DNA of 64,000 bases from JANRLT01 sp041736895 (GTDB lineage: Bacteria > Planctomycetota > Planctomycetia > Pirellulales > JALHPA01), in contig JBGSSS010000095.1 of NCBI GenBank assembly GCA_041736895.1, positions 10,383-74,382 on the forward strand, given 5' to 3'. The notes under the pieces were generated by a model. The model was not told the origin of the DNA and did no database searches. It saw only the letters and a program-made list of their open reading frames with translations. This document shows, piece after piece, positions 35,701-44,370 of the stretch. How positions within the stretch are numbered: position 1 is the first letter of the stretch; each line of letters opens with the position of its first letter. The translations under genes were made by a program, and so were the position numbers.

Positions 35701-35850
35701 TGGGTGGCCGGGGACTAACGAAGTGAGGACCCGGAAGAGTTGATACAGAAACTTGAAGATCATCTTTTTCTAGATAGTCCAAGAAATTGCGTCCAAGGTT
35801 CGACGTCGCGAGTTCCGGGGCCTCCGCTGCGCTCCGTCCCCGGCCACCCA
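35701..35850 (+). repeat. 150-bp element with perfect 15-bp inverted ends
   Basis: TGGGTGGCCGGGGAC (35701-35715) is complementary to GTCCCCGGCCACCCA (35836-35850). The right part also contains CCGGGGCCTCCGCTGCGCTC ending CCCCGG, a hairpin by itself. Located between the convergent paralogue 2 and oppF genes. Its layout is like a small non-autonomous element, but I see no target-site duplication. Confidence 0.75.
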
Positions 35851-35860
35851 TGTTTATTCG

Positions 35861-36874
35861 CTACTCTGGCGGCGCAAAGTGGCACGCCACCTGATGCCGA
35901 ACGCCGAGTAACGCCGGCGAGTGTTGGTCGCATTGCAGTTCCGACTTTGGACAGCGCTCGGCGAACCGGCAGCCTTGATAAAACTTCTCGGGCGAAGGAA
36001 TCTCACCGGTGAGTGCGATCCGCTGCCGCTGGCGCTCGACAGCCGGTTCGGGAATCGGAATGGCCGAGAGCAAGGCCTGCGTATAAGGATGCTTGGGGTT
36101 CGTGAAGATTGCTTCGCTCGGTCCCGACTCGACGATCCGTCCCAGGTACATCACCCCGACGCGATCGCACAGATGCCGCACGACCGACAAATCGTGCGCG
36201 ATGAACAGATACGCGAGCCCCAAGCGCGTGCGCAGCTCTGCCAAGAGATTAATGACCTGCGCCTGAATCGAAACATCGAGTGCCGAGACCGGTTCATCGA
36301 GGACGAGGACTCGCGGTTCGAGAGCCAACGCCCGGGCAATGCCGATCCGCTGCCGCTGCCCGCCGGAAAATTCATGCGGGTAACGATTCACAAACCGCGG
36401 ATTCAACCCGACGAGTTCCAACAGACGCAGGACATGCAGCGGACGCTCGCTGCGGGAGTGGCGACTGAAGAGATCCAGCGGCTCGCGAACGATTTGCGCG
36501 ACGGTCATCCGCGGGTTGAGCGAGGCGAATGGGTCTTGAAAAACCATTTGCATTTGCTGGCGATAGGCGCGGCGCGAGGACTCGTACAGATCATCAATCC
36601 GCTTGCCGTCATAATAAACTTCGCCGCTCGTCACCGGCACGAGACCCAGAATCCCGCGGGCGAGCGTACTCTTGCCGCTCCCCGACTCACCAACGATGCC
36701 GAGCGTCTCGCCCGCGTTGAGCTGCAAGCTTACGCCATCGACGGCGCGCACGACGCCGCGCTGCCACCCAAACCAACCGCGGCGGATCGGGAAATGGACG
36801 TGCAGGTCATGCACTTCGACCAATGCCGGCGCAGTTTCTGGAGATGTCTCGGCGAGTTTAAGCAGGGTGCTCAT
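35861..36874 (-). CDS. oppF: Oligopeptide ABC transporter ATPase, OppF/DppF type
   Basis: 337 residues. Walker A is GIVGESGSGKSTLARGIL, the signature EFSGGQRQRIGIARAL, Walker B RVLVLDEPVSALDVSIQ and the switch FIAHDLSVVRHL. The C-terminal oligo_HPY region has the cysteine set of this family (GCRFAERCPKSELQC, then VACH), thought to hold an iron-sulfur cluster in some members. Last gene of the opp operon. A 108-bp gap with two repeats separates it from oppD. Confidence 0.95.
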   Translation of the reverse strand: MSTLLKLAETSPETAPALVEVHDLHVHFPIRRGWFGWQRGVVRAVDGVSLQLNAGETLGIVGESGSGKSTLARGILGLVPVTSGEVYYDGKRIDDLYESSRRAYRQQMQMVFQDPFASLNPRMTVAQIVREPLDLFSRHSRSERPLHVLRLLELVGLNPRFVNRYPHEFSGGQRQRIGIARALALEPRVLVLDEPVSALDVSIQAQVINLLAELRTRLGLAYLFIAHDLSVVRHLCDRVGVMYLGRIVESGPSEAIFTNPKHPYTQALLSAIPIPEPAVERQRQRIALTGEIPSPEKFYQGCRFAERCPKSELQCDQHSPALLGVRHQVACHFAPPE

Positions 36875-36890
36875 GATAACAACCTGTCTG

Positions 36891-36980
36891 ACTCCCTCCC
36901 CCTTGCGGGGAGGGTTGGGGAGGGGGTTTTAAGTGAAATGCAAAATGTTTGACGCCCTGGCTTACGCCGCGGGCTTTCAT
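36891..36980 (+). repeat. Two repeat elements between oppD and oppF
   Basis: 36891-36926 is a single-arm copy of the CCCTCCCC-TTGC-GGGGAGGG family (compare 13936-13970). 36950-36980 is the inverse of the GAAAGCCCGCGGCGTAAGCC element at 31840-31868. Both lie inside the opp operon. Confidence 0.8.
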
Positions 36981-36982
36981 TT

Positions 36983-37942
36983 TCACGGATGATAACACGC
37001 ATACCGATGCTGCGGCGGGAGCAGCGTCACCGGCGGGAACGTCGTTTCGCAATCGGGCTGGCGATTCATGCAGCGCGGCGCAAACGGGCAACCGGGCGTC
37101 AAATGCGCTAAATCCGGCGGCTGACCGGGGATCGGGGTCAACGCCGCGCGGCCTTGGTCGATACGAGGGAGTGACCCGAGCAGCCCGCGCGTGTAGGGAT
37201 GTTTGGGGTGCGCGAAAAGCTCATCGACCGGTGCCTCTTCGACAAATTTCCCGGCGTACATAACGTTGACGCGTTTGCAATTCCCCGCGACGATGCCCAG
37301 ATCATGCGTGATCAGAATCATCGCCATCCCGGTCGTTTGCTGCAGCTCGCGCAGGAGTTCCATGATCTGAGCTTGGATCGTCACATCGAGCGCGGTCGTC
37401 GGTTCGTCGGCGATGATGAGCTCCGGTTGGCACGACAATGCCATTGCGATCATGACGCGCTGCCGCATCCCGCCGGAGAATTGATGCGGGTAATCGTCGA
37501 TCCGACTCGCCGCGCCGGGGATGCCGACGCGTTCGAGCATCGTGATCGCGTGCTGGCGGGCTTTACTCTCCGTGAATTTCAAGTGCCGAATCGTCGATTC
37601 CATCAACTGCTCGGCGACGGTCAAGAACGGATTCAGCGCGGTGAGGGGGTCTTGAAAGATCATCGCGATCTTGTGCCCGCGAAGCTGCCGCAATTCATGC
37701 TGCGACGAGCGCAGCAAATCCTTGTCGTGAAACATCGCCCGGCCGCCCGCGATATGCCCCGGCGGCGTTGGGATGAGGCCAAGCAAAGCGAGGCTGCCGA
37801 CACTCTTGCCCGATCCGCTCTCGCCGACGATGCCCAGTGTTTCGCCGCGTTCTATTTTGTACGAAACGCCATCGACCGCGCGCACGATCCCGTCGTCGGT
37901 ATGAAACTGAACGCGGAGATCGTCAACGGTCAGCAGAGGCAT
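36983..37942 (-). CDS. oppD: Oligopeptide ABC transporter ATPase, OppD/DppD type
   Basis: 319 residues. Walker A is GIVGESGSGKSVGSLALLG, the signature QFSGGMRQRVMIAMAL, Walker B LIIADEPTTALDVTIQ, the switch LITHDLGIVAGN. The C-terminal oligo_HPY cysteines are GCPFAPRCMNRQPDC and YACYH. It forms the heterodimeric ATPase with OppF. Confidence 0.95.
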   Translation of the reverse strand: MPLLTVDDLRVQFHTDDGIVRAVDGVSYKIERGETLGIVGESGSGKSVGSLALLGLIPTPPGHIAGGRAMFHDKDLLRSSQHELRQLRGHKIAMIFQDPLTALNPFLTVAEQLMESTIRHLKFTESKARQHAITMLERVGIPGAASRIDDYPHQFSGGMRQRVMIAMALSCQPELIIADEPTTALDVTIQAQIMELLRELQQTTGMAMILITHDLGIVAGNCKRVNVMYAGKFVEEAPVDELFAHPKHPYTRGLLGSLPRIDQGRAALTPIPGQPPDLAHLTPGCPFAPRCMNRQPDCETTFPPVTLLPPQHRYACYHP

Positions 37943-37950
37943 AGAGAGTA

Positions 37951-37982
37951 ATTGACAATTGACAATGGATAATTGACAGGTA
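37951..37982 (+). repeat. ATTGACAATTGACAATGG repeat between oppC and oppD
   Basis: Direct ATTGACA words with an internal palindrome (CAATTG). An inverted relative is at 32801-32829. Third repeat-bearing junction in the operon. Confidence 0.65.
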
Positions 37983-38007
37983 GGGGCAACGAGGAGTCTT
38001 TAGGAAG

Positions 38008-39240
38008 TCAACGATTCCTCAACCTCGGGTCCATCGCGTCGCGAAGGCCGTCGCCGAGGAAGTTCAAGCTGTAAAGCGTCAACGCGATCGCCGCGCCGGG
38101 GAAGACGACTTGCCACCAGTGAAAAATCACCGGCGTGATCGCTTGCCGGCCTTCGTTCGCAAGTAAGCCCCACGACACATCGGGTGCTTTCACCCCCAGT
38201 CCAAGGAAGCTGAGAAAAGCTTCGATCAGCATCACGTTGGGAATCGTGAGCGTGAGGTAGACGATGACGATGCTCAGCAGATTCGGGATCAGGTGCTTGC
38301 GGATGATCCACCAGTTCCCGGCCCCGAGACTCCGCGCCGCTTCGACGAATTGCTGGTGCTTGAGGGCCAAGACCTGGCCGCGGACCACGCGCGACATCGT
38401 CAGCCAGAACAAGGCTCCGATCATCAGGAAGAAAATCACCATCCGATTGATGCCGATCGCCGCGAGTGTTTCCTGGTACTGCTTATTTTCAAGCAGCGTC
38501 ATCAAAAAGATCACGATGAATACGAACGGGATCGCGTAGAGGACGTCAACGAGACGCATCATCGCGTTATCAATTCGGCCGCCGAGATAACCGGCAACAG
38601 CGCCGTACAGGACACCTACAACGAGCGACACAAAGGTGGCAACCAGCGCCGCGGCGATGGAAAGCCGAGCGCCCCAAAAAATGCGCGACATCAGATCGCG
38701 CCCCAAGTGATCTGTCCCGCACCACGAATTCCACGCGTAAGAGCCAAACAGATGCACACGACAGCGGAGGAGCCAGCGCGTGAAGAAATCGAGCTCGTCG
38801 TAGCCAAAGCCGGTTTGCAGTTGTTCGATCGCGGGGTTCGGCGGATCAACTTCTTTTGACACTTCGATAACGTTCCCGTCGTCGTCTTCCTGCTTGACCT
38901 TGACCGAGATCTTGTCGAGGACCGGAATCTCGGAGGGAATCGCATCGGATTTTGCTCCTAACGAGCCGGCTTCATTCCAAACCTCGGGCGGCAGCGAGGC
39001 CCGCGGCATCTCAACCGCACGCGGAGCTTGCAGCGGCAAAAGCGGCGTGAAGATCGCTAGCAACGCCAGCACGACGAGAAACGCCAACGAGATCATCGCT
39101 GGCCAGCGCTTCCGCAACCGCTGCCACGCGATCCGCGCCGGCGACTTGCCGCGCACATGCTCCGTCTCGCGCAAGAGCGCAGCGTAGCGCTCCAGTTCAC
39201 GCGGTTGAGCTGACGGCAGTGAGGGGGAGGGTTCAGGCAT
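38008..39240 (-). CDS. oppC: Oligopeptide ABC transporter permease OppC with large periplasmic insert
   Basis: 410 residues, about 100 longer than a typical OppC. The first membrane segment is AMISLAFLVVLALLAIFTPL. A charged insert of about 100 residues follows (KISVKVKQEDDDGNVIEVSK and on to about residue 165) before the domain core. The transport core has WCGTDHLGRDLMSRIFWGAR, GVLYGAVAGYLGGRIDNAMM and the EAA loop EAARSLGAGNWWIIRKHLIP. It forms the pore with OppB. The insert faces the periplasm if topology is normal and could contact the binding protein. Confidence 0.93.
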   Translation of the reverse strand: MPEPSPSLPSAQPRELERYAALLRETEHVRGKSPARIAWQRLRKRWPAMISLAFLVVLALLAIFTPLLPLQAPRAVEMPRASLPPEVWNEAGSLGAKSDAIPSEIPVLDKISVKVKQEDDDGNVIEVSKEVDPPNPAIEQLQTGFGYDELDFFTRWLLRCRVHLFGSYAWNSWCGTDHLGRDLMSRIFWGARLSIAAALVATFVSLVVGVLYGAVAGYLGGRIDNAMMRLVDVLYAIPFVFIVIFLMTLLENKQYQETLAAIGINRMVIFFLMIGALFWLTMSRVVRGQVLALKHQQFVEAARSLGAGNWWIIRKHLIPNLLSIVIVYLTLTIPNVMLIEAFLSFLGLGVKAPDVSWGLLANEGRQAITPVIFHWWQVVFPGAAIALTLYSLNFLGDGLRDAMDPRLRNR

Positions 39241-39249
39241 TTGTTTTGA

Positions 39250-39340
39250 GTCAGGAAGACAGGTTGACAGGATAACAGGGGGACAGGAGAAAGTCAGAAT
39301 CGTATTCCTGTGATCCTGTCCTCCTGTTTTCCTGACTTCC
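39250..39340 (+). repeat. CAGGAAGACAGG...CCTGTTTTCCTG inverted repeat between oppB and oppC
   Basis: Left arm TCAGGAAGACAGGTTGACAG, right arm CTGTCCTCCTGTTTTCCTGA, about 91 bp in total, filling the gap between oppB and oppC. Built from ACAGG/CCTGT words like the 5621-5684 hairpin and the C/T-rich stretch at 47148-47178. Confidence 0.75.
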
Positions 39341-40258
39341 TTATTCCAATTTCACCCGCGGATCGAGCCAGGAATACGACAGATCGACGAGGAAATTGAG
39401 CGTGTAAAGGATCAACGTGTAAAGCAACACGAGCCCCATGCAGAGCGTGTAGTCGTAAGTGAGTGCCGCTTGGACGAAATGCGTGCCCAGCCCTGGAATG
39501 CCAAAGGTCTGCTCGATTACCAACGACCCGGTCAGGATTCCAGCCGCCGCGGGACCAAGATACGTCACGACGGGCAGCAACGCGCCGCGGAGGGCGTGAC
39601 GGATGACAATGCGGGATGGCGAAAGCCCCTTGGCCATCGCCGTGCGGAGATAATCTTGGCCGAGGACTTCGAGCATGCTCGTGCGCGTCAGCCGCGCGAT
39701 GTAGGCCGTGTAAGGAGCCGCGAGACAGCACACCGGCAGGATCAATTGTTCGGGCGTGCCCCAGCCGGCCGGCGGAAACCAATGCAACGTAAAGGCAAAC
39801 AGCAGCACGGCCAAACTGGCCAGAATAAAATTCGGCACCGCGATGCCGATCGTCGCGAGCGCCATGAGCGACGTGTCGACGATCCCGCCGCGCCGCAGTG
39901 CGGCGATCACGCCGATGGTCACTCCGACCACGATCGCAATCGCCAGCGAGAGACACCCGAGCGCGGCAGAAATCGGCAGTCCTTCGCGTATGAAATAACT
40001 AACCCGCAGGTCAGGCATCTTGATGCTGTAGCCCAAATCCCCGCGTAGATAACTCGCGATTGCCAGCCAATATTGCTCACCGAGCGACTTGTCTAAGTGG
40101 TAGCGGGCTTCCAAAACTTTCTTCGCCGCCGGCGTGAGGGTGCGTTCGCCATCGAACGGCCCCCCCTTGGTGTTCCGCATCAAAAAAAACGAGATCGTAA
40201 AAACCATCCACAGCGTCAGGACGAGCCAGACCGCGCGGCGAACGACGAAACGCATCAT
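39341..40258 (-). CDS. oppB: Oligopeptide ABC transporter permease, OppB/DppB type
   Basis: 305 residues. The opening MMRFVVRRAVWLVLTLWMVF is the typical first helix, followed by six helices. RTSMLEVLGQDYLRTAMAKG and SRIVIRHALRGALLPVVTYL form the EAA loop, and SLVIEQTFGIPGLGTHFVQA is a family signature. Start overlaps the oppA stop by 4 bp, so the two are coupled. Forms the membrane channel with OppC. Confidence 0.95.
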   Translation of the reverse strand: MMRFVVRRAVWLVLTLWMVFTISFFLMRNTKGGPFDGERTLTPAAKKVLEARYHLDKSLGEQYWLAIASYLRGDLGYSIKMPDLRVSYFIREGLPISAALGCLSLAIAIVVGVTIGVIAALRRGGIVDTSLMALATIGIAVPNFILASLAVLLFAFTLHWFPPAGWGTPEQLILPVCCLAAPYTAYIARLTRTSMLEVLGQDYLRTAMAKGLSPSRIVIRHALRGALLPVVTYLGPAAAGILTGSLVIEQTFGIPGLGTHFVQAALTYDYTLCMGLVLLYTLILYTLNFLVDLSYSWLDPRVKLE

Positions 40259-42180
40259 GGGCGCAGCTCCTCGGCCAGAACTTGCGCCTTTTTCTCTTGA
40301 TCGATGCTGATGTATTTCAGCGGGTGGATATCGTGAAAGTTCGGGTAAACACCATTGACATAAGTCCGCGACATTCCGGTACTCATGTCGAAGTACAGCG
40401 GAAGGAACGGCAGTTCTTCCATGAGCAGCGTTTCAGCTTCATGCAGCATCGTGCGGCGTTTTTTTTCATCGGCTTCGTTGCGGATTTTATCAAGGAGCGC
40501 ATCGTATTGCTCATTTTTCCAGCCGGTGTTGTTTTGCAAGGAAGAGCCTTCGAACAACCCGATGAAGGCGTAGGGATCGTTGTAATCGCCAACCCAGCCG
40601 GCCCGCGAAATTTCGTATTCCAGGGCGGTCATGTTCTTCAAATAAGACCCCCATTCCAACGAGTCCAAGACGATCCGCACGCCCAAATGACGCTGCCATT
40701 CGGACTGAATGAATTGGGCCACGGCACTGTGCAGTTCGTGGTTGTTAAATTGCAAATGCAGCGTTAGCGGATGCTGGGCGTCGATCGTGTGGCCTTCGGC
40801 GCGGAGTTCGTCGCACGCTTCGAGGAACAGTTTCTTGGCCGCCGCGGGATCGTAGCCCGGTCCAAGCGACGGATCGTGGTTGTCGATGACCGGCGAGACC
40901 AGATTCCGGGCCGGCTGTTGGCCGCCGCGGACGATGGTGTCGCAGATCGCCTGCTTGTCGATTGCCATGTTGAGCGCATGGCGCAGCTTCTTGTTCTTGA
41001 TCAGCGGATTGGTCACGTTCAGGCGGTAAAAAGACGTCGTGATGTAAGGGGCCGGATTGAAATCCTCCCGCTTTAGCCGCTTCAGTTCGGCCATCACCGA
41101 CGGCGGAACGCGCTCGATCCAATCGGCCTTGCCGCTGAGATACATGTTGAGCGCGGTGCTAGTCCCCTCGAGCGAAAGGAAATCGACGGTATTGAGTTGT
41201 ACTTTATCGGCGTCCCAATACTGGTCATTTTTCACAACGCGAAGCCGCTCCCGAAACCGATGATGCTGCAACTTGAACGGGCCGTTACAGACCATGTTCT
41301 CCGGCCGCGTCCAGTTCTCTTTGTATTGTTCGACACACTTGCGGTTGACGGGGGAGTAAGGATAAAACCCCATCAATTCCAAGAAATAGGGCACCGGATG
41401 TTTGAGCACAATTTCGAGTGTGTACTCGTCGAGCGCGCGGATGGGAACCTGATCGAAATCGAGGGCCAGCCCCGTGTAGCGACGGCTCCTCTCTTTGCTC
41501 GGATGAAAGCTCTGAACTTTGCCATCGACCTCGACCAGGTATTCAGGCGTTGAGTCGAATTCCGGTTTTCCGTCGGGCTTCGTGGGCTTGGTGCTTGGAA
41601 CCTGACGAATTTCGCGGAGCTTGCCTTTGAGAATTTTGTGCTTGCTATTCAAGGCCGTGTTCAGAAGCAATTTTTCGTCCGCGGGAATTTGCTCTTCGTC
41701 ACTCAACTCGATCTCGAGGGGATCACCGACGTTGAGTTCCAACTTCGTGTAGCGATCCGCGTTGACGATGTACCACAACTCGTGCGAATACGGCGAAGCC
41801 GTGAGAGGGTGCAAGACGCGGCGCATCGAGTAGACAAAATCCTCGGCCGTCATCGGCGAGCCATCGCTCCAGCGCGCGTTTTTACGCAGATGAAAGATAT
41901 AACGCTTGCCGTCATCGAGAATATCCCAGTCTTCGGCCACCCCAGGGATTGGCTTGAGCGTTCTGGGATCATGGGCGCAGAGCCCCTCGAAGAGAGACCA
42001 GAGAACGCGGCCTTCGGGGACACCCTCGGCTTGGGCCGGGTCGAGGGTTTTGACCTCGGTATTATTGCAAATTGTGTAATCAGCGGGTGGGAGTTCGGTC
42101 TTCTTCAGCCACAGCCAAATCCCGCCGATCCCCGCTAGGAACACCAGGATCGGCCACCAGCGAAGCAGGGAATTTCCCAC
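40255..42180 (-). CDS. oppA: Oligopeptide ABC transporter substrate-binding protein
   Basis: 641 residues. The N-terminus (LRWWPILVFLAGIGGIWLWL) looks like a membrane anchor or uncleaved signal; no lipobox cysteine. SBP family 5 signatures: TEVKTLDPAQAEGVPEGRVL, GVAEDWDILDDGKRYIFHLR, NARWSDGSPMTAEDFVYSMR. An insert of about 75 residues (SDEEQIPADEKLLLNTALNS to about 225) is unusual. Captures peptides at the outer face of the inner membrane. First gene of the opp operon, with a 297-bp divergent region to the arsR-type gene. Confidence 0.93.
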   Translation of the reverse strand: MGNSLLRWWPILVFLAGIGGIWLWLKKTELPPADYTICNNTEVKTLDPAQAEGVPEGRVLWSLFEGLCAHDPRTLKPIPGVAEDWDILDDGKRYIFHLRKNARWSDGSPMTAEDFVYSMRRVLHPLTASPYSHELWYIVNADRYTKLELNVGDPLEIELSDEEQIPADEKLLLNTALNSKHKILKGKLREIRQVPSTKPTKPDGKPEFDSTPEYLVEVDGKVQSFHPSKERSRRYTGLALDFDQVPIRALDEYTLEIVLKHPVPYFLELMGFYPYSPVNRKCVEQYKENWTRPENMVCNGPFKLQHHRFRERLRVVKNDQYWDADKVQLNTVDFLSLEGTSTALNMYLSGKADWIERVPPSVMAELKRLKREDFNPAPYITTSFYRLNVTNPLIKNKKLRHALNMAIDKQAICDTIVRGGQQPARNLVSPVIDNHDPSLGPGYDPAAAKKLFLEACDELRAEGHTIDAQHPLTLHLQFNNHELHSAVAQFIQSEWQRHLGVRIVLDSLEWGSYLKNMTALEYEISRAGWVGDYNDPYAFIGLFEGSSLQNNTGWKNEQYDALLDKIRNEADEKKRRTMLHEAETLLMEELPFLPLYFDMSTGMSRTYVNGVYPNFHDIHPLKYISIDQEKKAQVLAEELRP

Positions 42181-42477
42181 GAATGGGTCCGTTTTTTAGA
42201 AATACGATGGAAAAATTACGCTCCCCTGTATAGTAACGATCAGAATAATTTGGGCAATCAAGCCTTTTCTGTTTTCAAGCATAATAACTGTATCTATCGG
42301 AATTTAGCCATTCTTAAGCTTCTACGCTTGCACGAACTTGGCATTGCTACGACAATTTGGCAAGGCCGTGGGGGCCTCTTATCTTCTCTTAGCAGGATCT
42401 ACAAAGTGTCTGCAATCACCGCAGTTCTACCGGTTTCGGGCCTGCTGAATTCTTCTAATACCGAAGGAACAGCTCGC
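42181..42477. other. Divergent intergenic region between oppA and the ArsR-type gene
   Basis: 297 bp, A/T-rich for this genome. An in-frame ORF extension of the ArsR gene exists here but has no family similarity. The TTTTCAAGCATAATAACTGT stretch (about 42271-42290) is A/T-rich and promoter-like, but I cannot define a confident -35/-10 pair. Confidence 0.4.
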
Positions 42478-42798
42478 GTGGCTTACAATTCTCAGGAACT
42501 CAAGGATCTCGTCGAGTTTTTTAAAGTCTTGAGCGATGAAACACGGCTCAAAATTTTGCAATACTTGGCGCATCAGTCCGAGTTGCATGTGCGAGCACTG
42601 TGCGAACTGCTCAAACAGAGCCAGCCGGCGGTGAGCCATCATCTTGCGCTTCTCCGCATGGTAGGACTCATTGAGTGCCACCGCGATGGTAAACACAACT
42701 ATTACCATCTCGTCCCGAGCCGGTTCCGCGAAGTTCAAGAAACTCTCACCGGAACCAAACCGGCGCTCGCACTCTGGTCCAAGCTTTTCGCGAGCTAA
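42478..42798 (+). CDS. ArsR-family transcriptional regulator
   Basis: 106 residues from a GTG with AAGGA nine bases upstream; the frame is open for 76 more codons, but these have no family similarity. LVEFFKVLSDETRLKILQYL, ELHVRALCELLKQSQPAVSH with HLALLRMVGLIECHRDGKHN is the winged-helix core. No cysteine pair for metal sensing is obvious in the recognition helix region. It could control the divergent oppA operon or the neighbouring thioredoxin. Confidence 0.9.
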   Translation: MAYNSQELKDLVEFFKVLSDETRLKILQYLAHQSELHVRALCELLKQSQPAVSHHLALLRMVGLIECHRDGKHNYYHLVPSRFREVQETLTGTKPALALWSKLFAS

Positions 42799-42836
42799 AC
42801 CAACAACAACCAAAATGTCCGATTGCGTTTGGGCTG

Positions 42837-43406
42837 TTACTGTTTGAGCAGCTTCGCCACCGCTTCGCCGACTTGTTCGTAGCTGAATTGCTTGCCCGGT
42901 TCGCTGTTGTCGAAGAGCTTGTGCAGTTTGCCCTGCGCGTCGTAGACGAAGACGCCGGGGATCGAGGTAAGCCCCATCTTTTCGTGGAGTTCATCAGCAT
43001 CGAGCTTCACGAGCAAGTTGGTGAAGCGCGCATCGACCTTGGTCAGAAACTCGCGCACTGGTTTGTAGGTCTTCTCGGGATCTGACGTTTCTTCGTAGTC
43101 GAAACTGAGTGAAACGCACTTTACCTTGTCGCCCGCATGTTTCTTGCTGAGTTCGACAAGGTGCGGAAACTCTTTCTTGCACGGCGCGCAATAAGTCGCC
43201 CAGCAATCGACGACGACGACGTTCCCTTGCTGCTGTTTGAGCCAGGTTTGAAATTCGTCCCAGGTCACGATTTTCAGCTCCACCGCTGGTGTTTCCGCGG
43301 CTTTTGTCACGGGCGGTTCCGCCGCATAACCCCAAGCGCCAGCAACCATGTTGAACAAGGCATATGCCAGAATCGAAAAGGCTTTCTTGCAGTCCGTCGT
43401 GGCCAT
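42837..43406 (-). CDS. TlpA/ResA-like exported thioredoxin
   Basis: 189 residues from the ATG of MATTDCKKAFSILAYALF, which gives a signal peptide ending at GYAAEPP. The thioredoxin fold has the active site VVDCWATYCAPCKKEF with CAPC, a later KCVSLSFDYEET strand, and cis-proline in GLTSIPGVFVYDAQG. Such proteins reduce disulfides or serve cytochrome c maturation in the periplasm. Converges on the ArsR gene with a 38-bp gap. Confidence 0.92.
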   Translation of the reverse strand: MATTDCKKAFSILAYALFNMVAGAWGYAAEPPVTKAAETPAVELKIVTWDEFQTWLKQQQGNVVVVDCWATYCAPCKKEFPHLVELSKKHAGDKVKCVSLSFDYEETSDPEKTYKPVREFLTKVDARFTNLLVKLDADELHEKMGLTSIPGVFVYDAQGKLHKLFDNSEPGKQFSYEQVGEAVAKLLKQ

Positions 43407-43511
43407 GTGATCGCTCCAGAAGCGGTGGTGGTCAATTTGCATGGCTCGTCGGGGAGCCGTTCTTTACTATGATGGGGCAGATTGTGCTGCAAGGCAACTC
43501 ATTAGCCTGAC

Positions 43512-43577
43512 AAGAAGGAAAAAGGGAAAAGGAAAAAGGTAGCATCGCCCACCTTTTCCCTTTTTCCTTTTCCCTTC
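43512..43577 (+). repeat. Purine/pyrimidine inverted repeat
   Basis: AAGAAGGAAAAAGGGAAAAG and its complementary right arm flank GTAGCATCGCCCAC. Family member with 6871-6930 and 44129-44198. The last two copies lie on either side of the SPOUT methyltransferase gene. Confidence 0.8.
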
Positions 43578-43613
43578 AAACTTGATAGCGATCAATTTCT
43601 TCGATTCAGTGTC

Positions 43614-44129
43614 TTGGATTTTCTGCCCGTGGCTCGATTCGAACATCTCCGACATCTTCCCCCAAGTTCGCTCGAACGGCCTCGCGAAATTATCGTCGCC
43701 TGCGCGCCGCTGCGCAGTCACATCAATGTCTCGCACATCCTCCGCACGGCCGGTTGTTGCGGCGTGACTCGGGTCATTGCTTGCGGCGCGGCCAAGGTCA
43801 TCGAGCGCATCGCCCGCGACGGGGCGGACACCGTTCAGCTCGAAGTCCATCGCACCTTGCCGCCGGTGTTGAAGCAGCTCAAGCTCGATGGTTACACGCT
43901 CGTCGGCTTGGAGCAAACGACCAATGCTGAATCGATCTACGAGTTTGCCTTTCCGCGCAAGATGGTCCTCGTGGTCGGAAACGAGCGCTTGGGTCTGACG
44001 CCCGAAGAACTGCAGTGGCTCGATCGCGTCGTCGAGATTCCCGTTTATGGGTTGCCGCACAGTTACAACGTGCATACTTCGACGGCGATGGCGCTGTATG
44101 AGTATTGCAAACAGTACCCGCGGGGATGA
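43614..44129 (+). CDS. SPOUT-class RNA 2'-O-methyltransferase (TrmH/TrmL family)
   Basis: 171 residues from TTG, or 166 from GTG at 43629 (VARFEHLRHLP), which is the better family fit. The three SpoU motifs are present: NVSHILRTAGCCGVTRV (motif 1), MVLVVGNERLGLTPEEL (motif 2) and VEIPVYGLPHSYNVHTSTAM (motif 3, the knot and SAM site). It methylates tRNA or rRNA ribose; the target base is unknown. Its motif 3 has Y-G-L-P-H-S-Y-N-V-H where NVSVA is more usual. Confidence 0.88.
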   Translation: MDFLPVARFEHLRHLPPSSLERPREIIVACAPLRSHINVSHILRTAGCCGVTRVIACGAAKVIERIARDGADTVQLEVHRTLPPVLKQLKLDGYTLVGLEQTTNAESIYEFAFPRKMVLVVGNERLGLTPEELQWLDRVVEIPVYGLPHSYNVHTSTAMALYEYCKQYPRG

Positions 44130-44198
44130 AAGGGAAAGGAGGAAGGAAAAAGGGATAATGTAGAGAGCACCACCTTTTTCCTTTTCCCTTCTTCCTTT
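44129..44198 (+). repeat. Purine/pyrimidine inverted repeat
   Basis: AAGGGAAAGGAGGAAGGAAA and CCTTTTTCCTTTTCCCTTCT arms around TAATGTAGAGAGCACCA. The loop GAGAGCACCAC is close to the complement of the loop at 6892-6905, so this copy is inverted relative to that one. Begins one base before the end of the SPOUT gene stop codon. Confidence 0.8.
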
Positions 44199-44370
44199 GA
44201 GCAATCAAACGTTGCGAGAAACGCGATTGTCGTTGTTTATCGCAGCTTTTCGCCCCTTCTAAAGAACTCGCGGCGAAACTAAAATAACGCGTTAGGCTGC
44301 GGCCTTCCGCTCGCTTGCGGAGTTTCGCATTCGTGCTTTTCCGTTATTAATTTTTGAAGGCGAGTTTCAC

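Noticed and set aside
42250..42477. 76-residue N-terminal extension of the ArsR regulator
   Set aside because: The ArsR family is about 100 residues; the GTG at 42478 has a well-placed AAGGA, and the upstream part is A/T-rich intergenic sequence.
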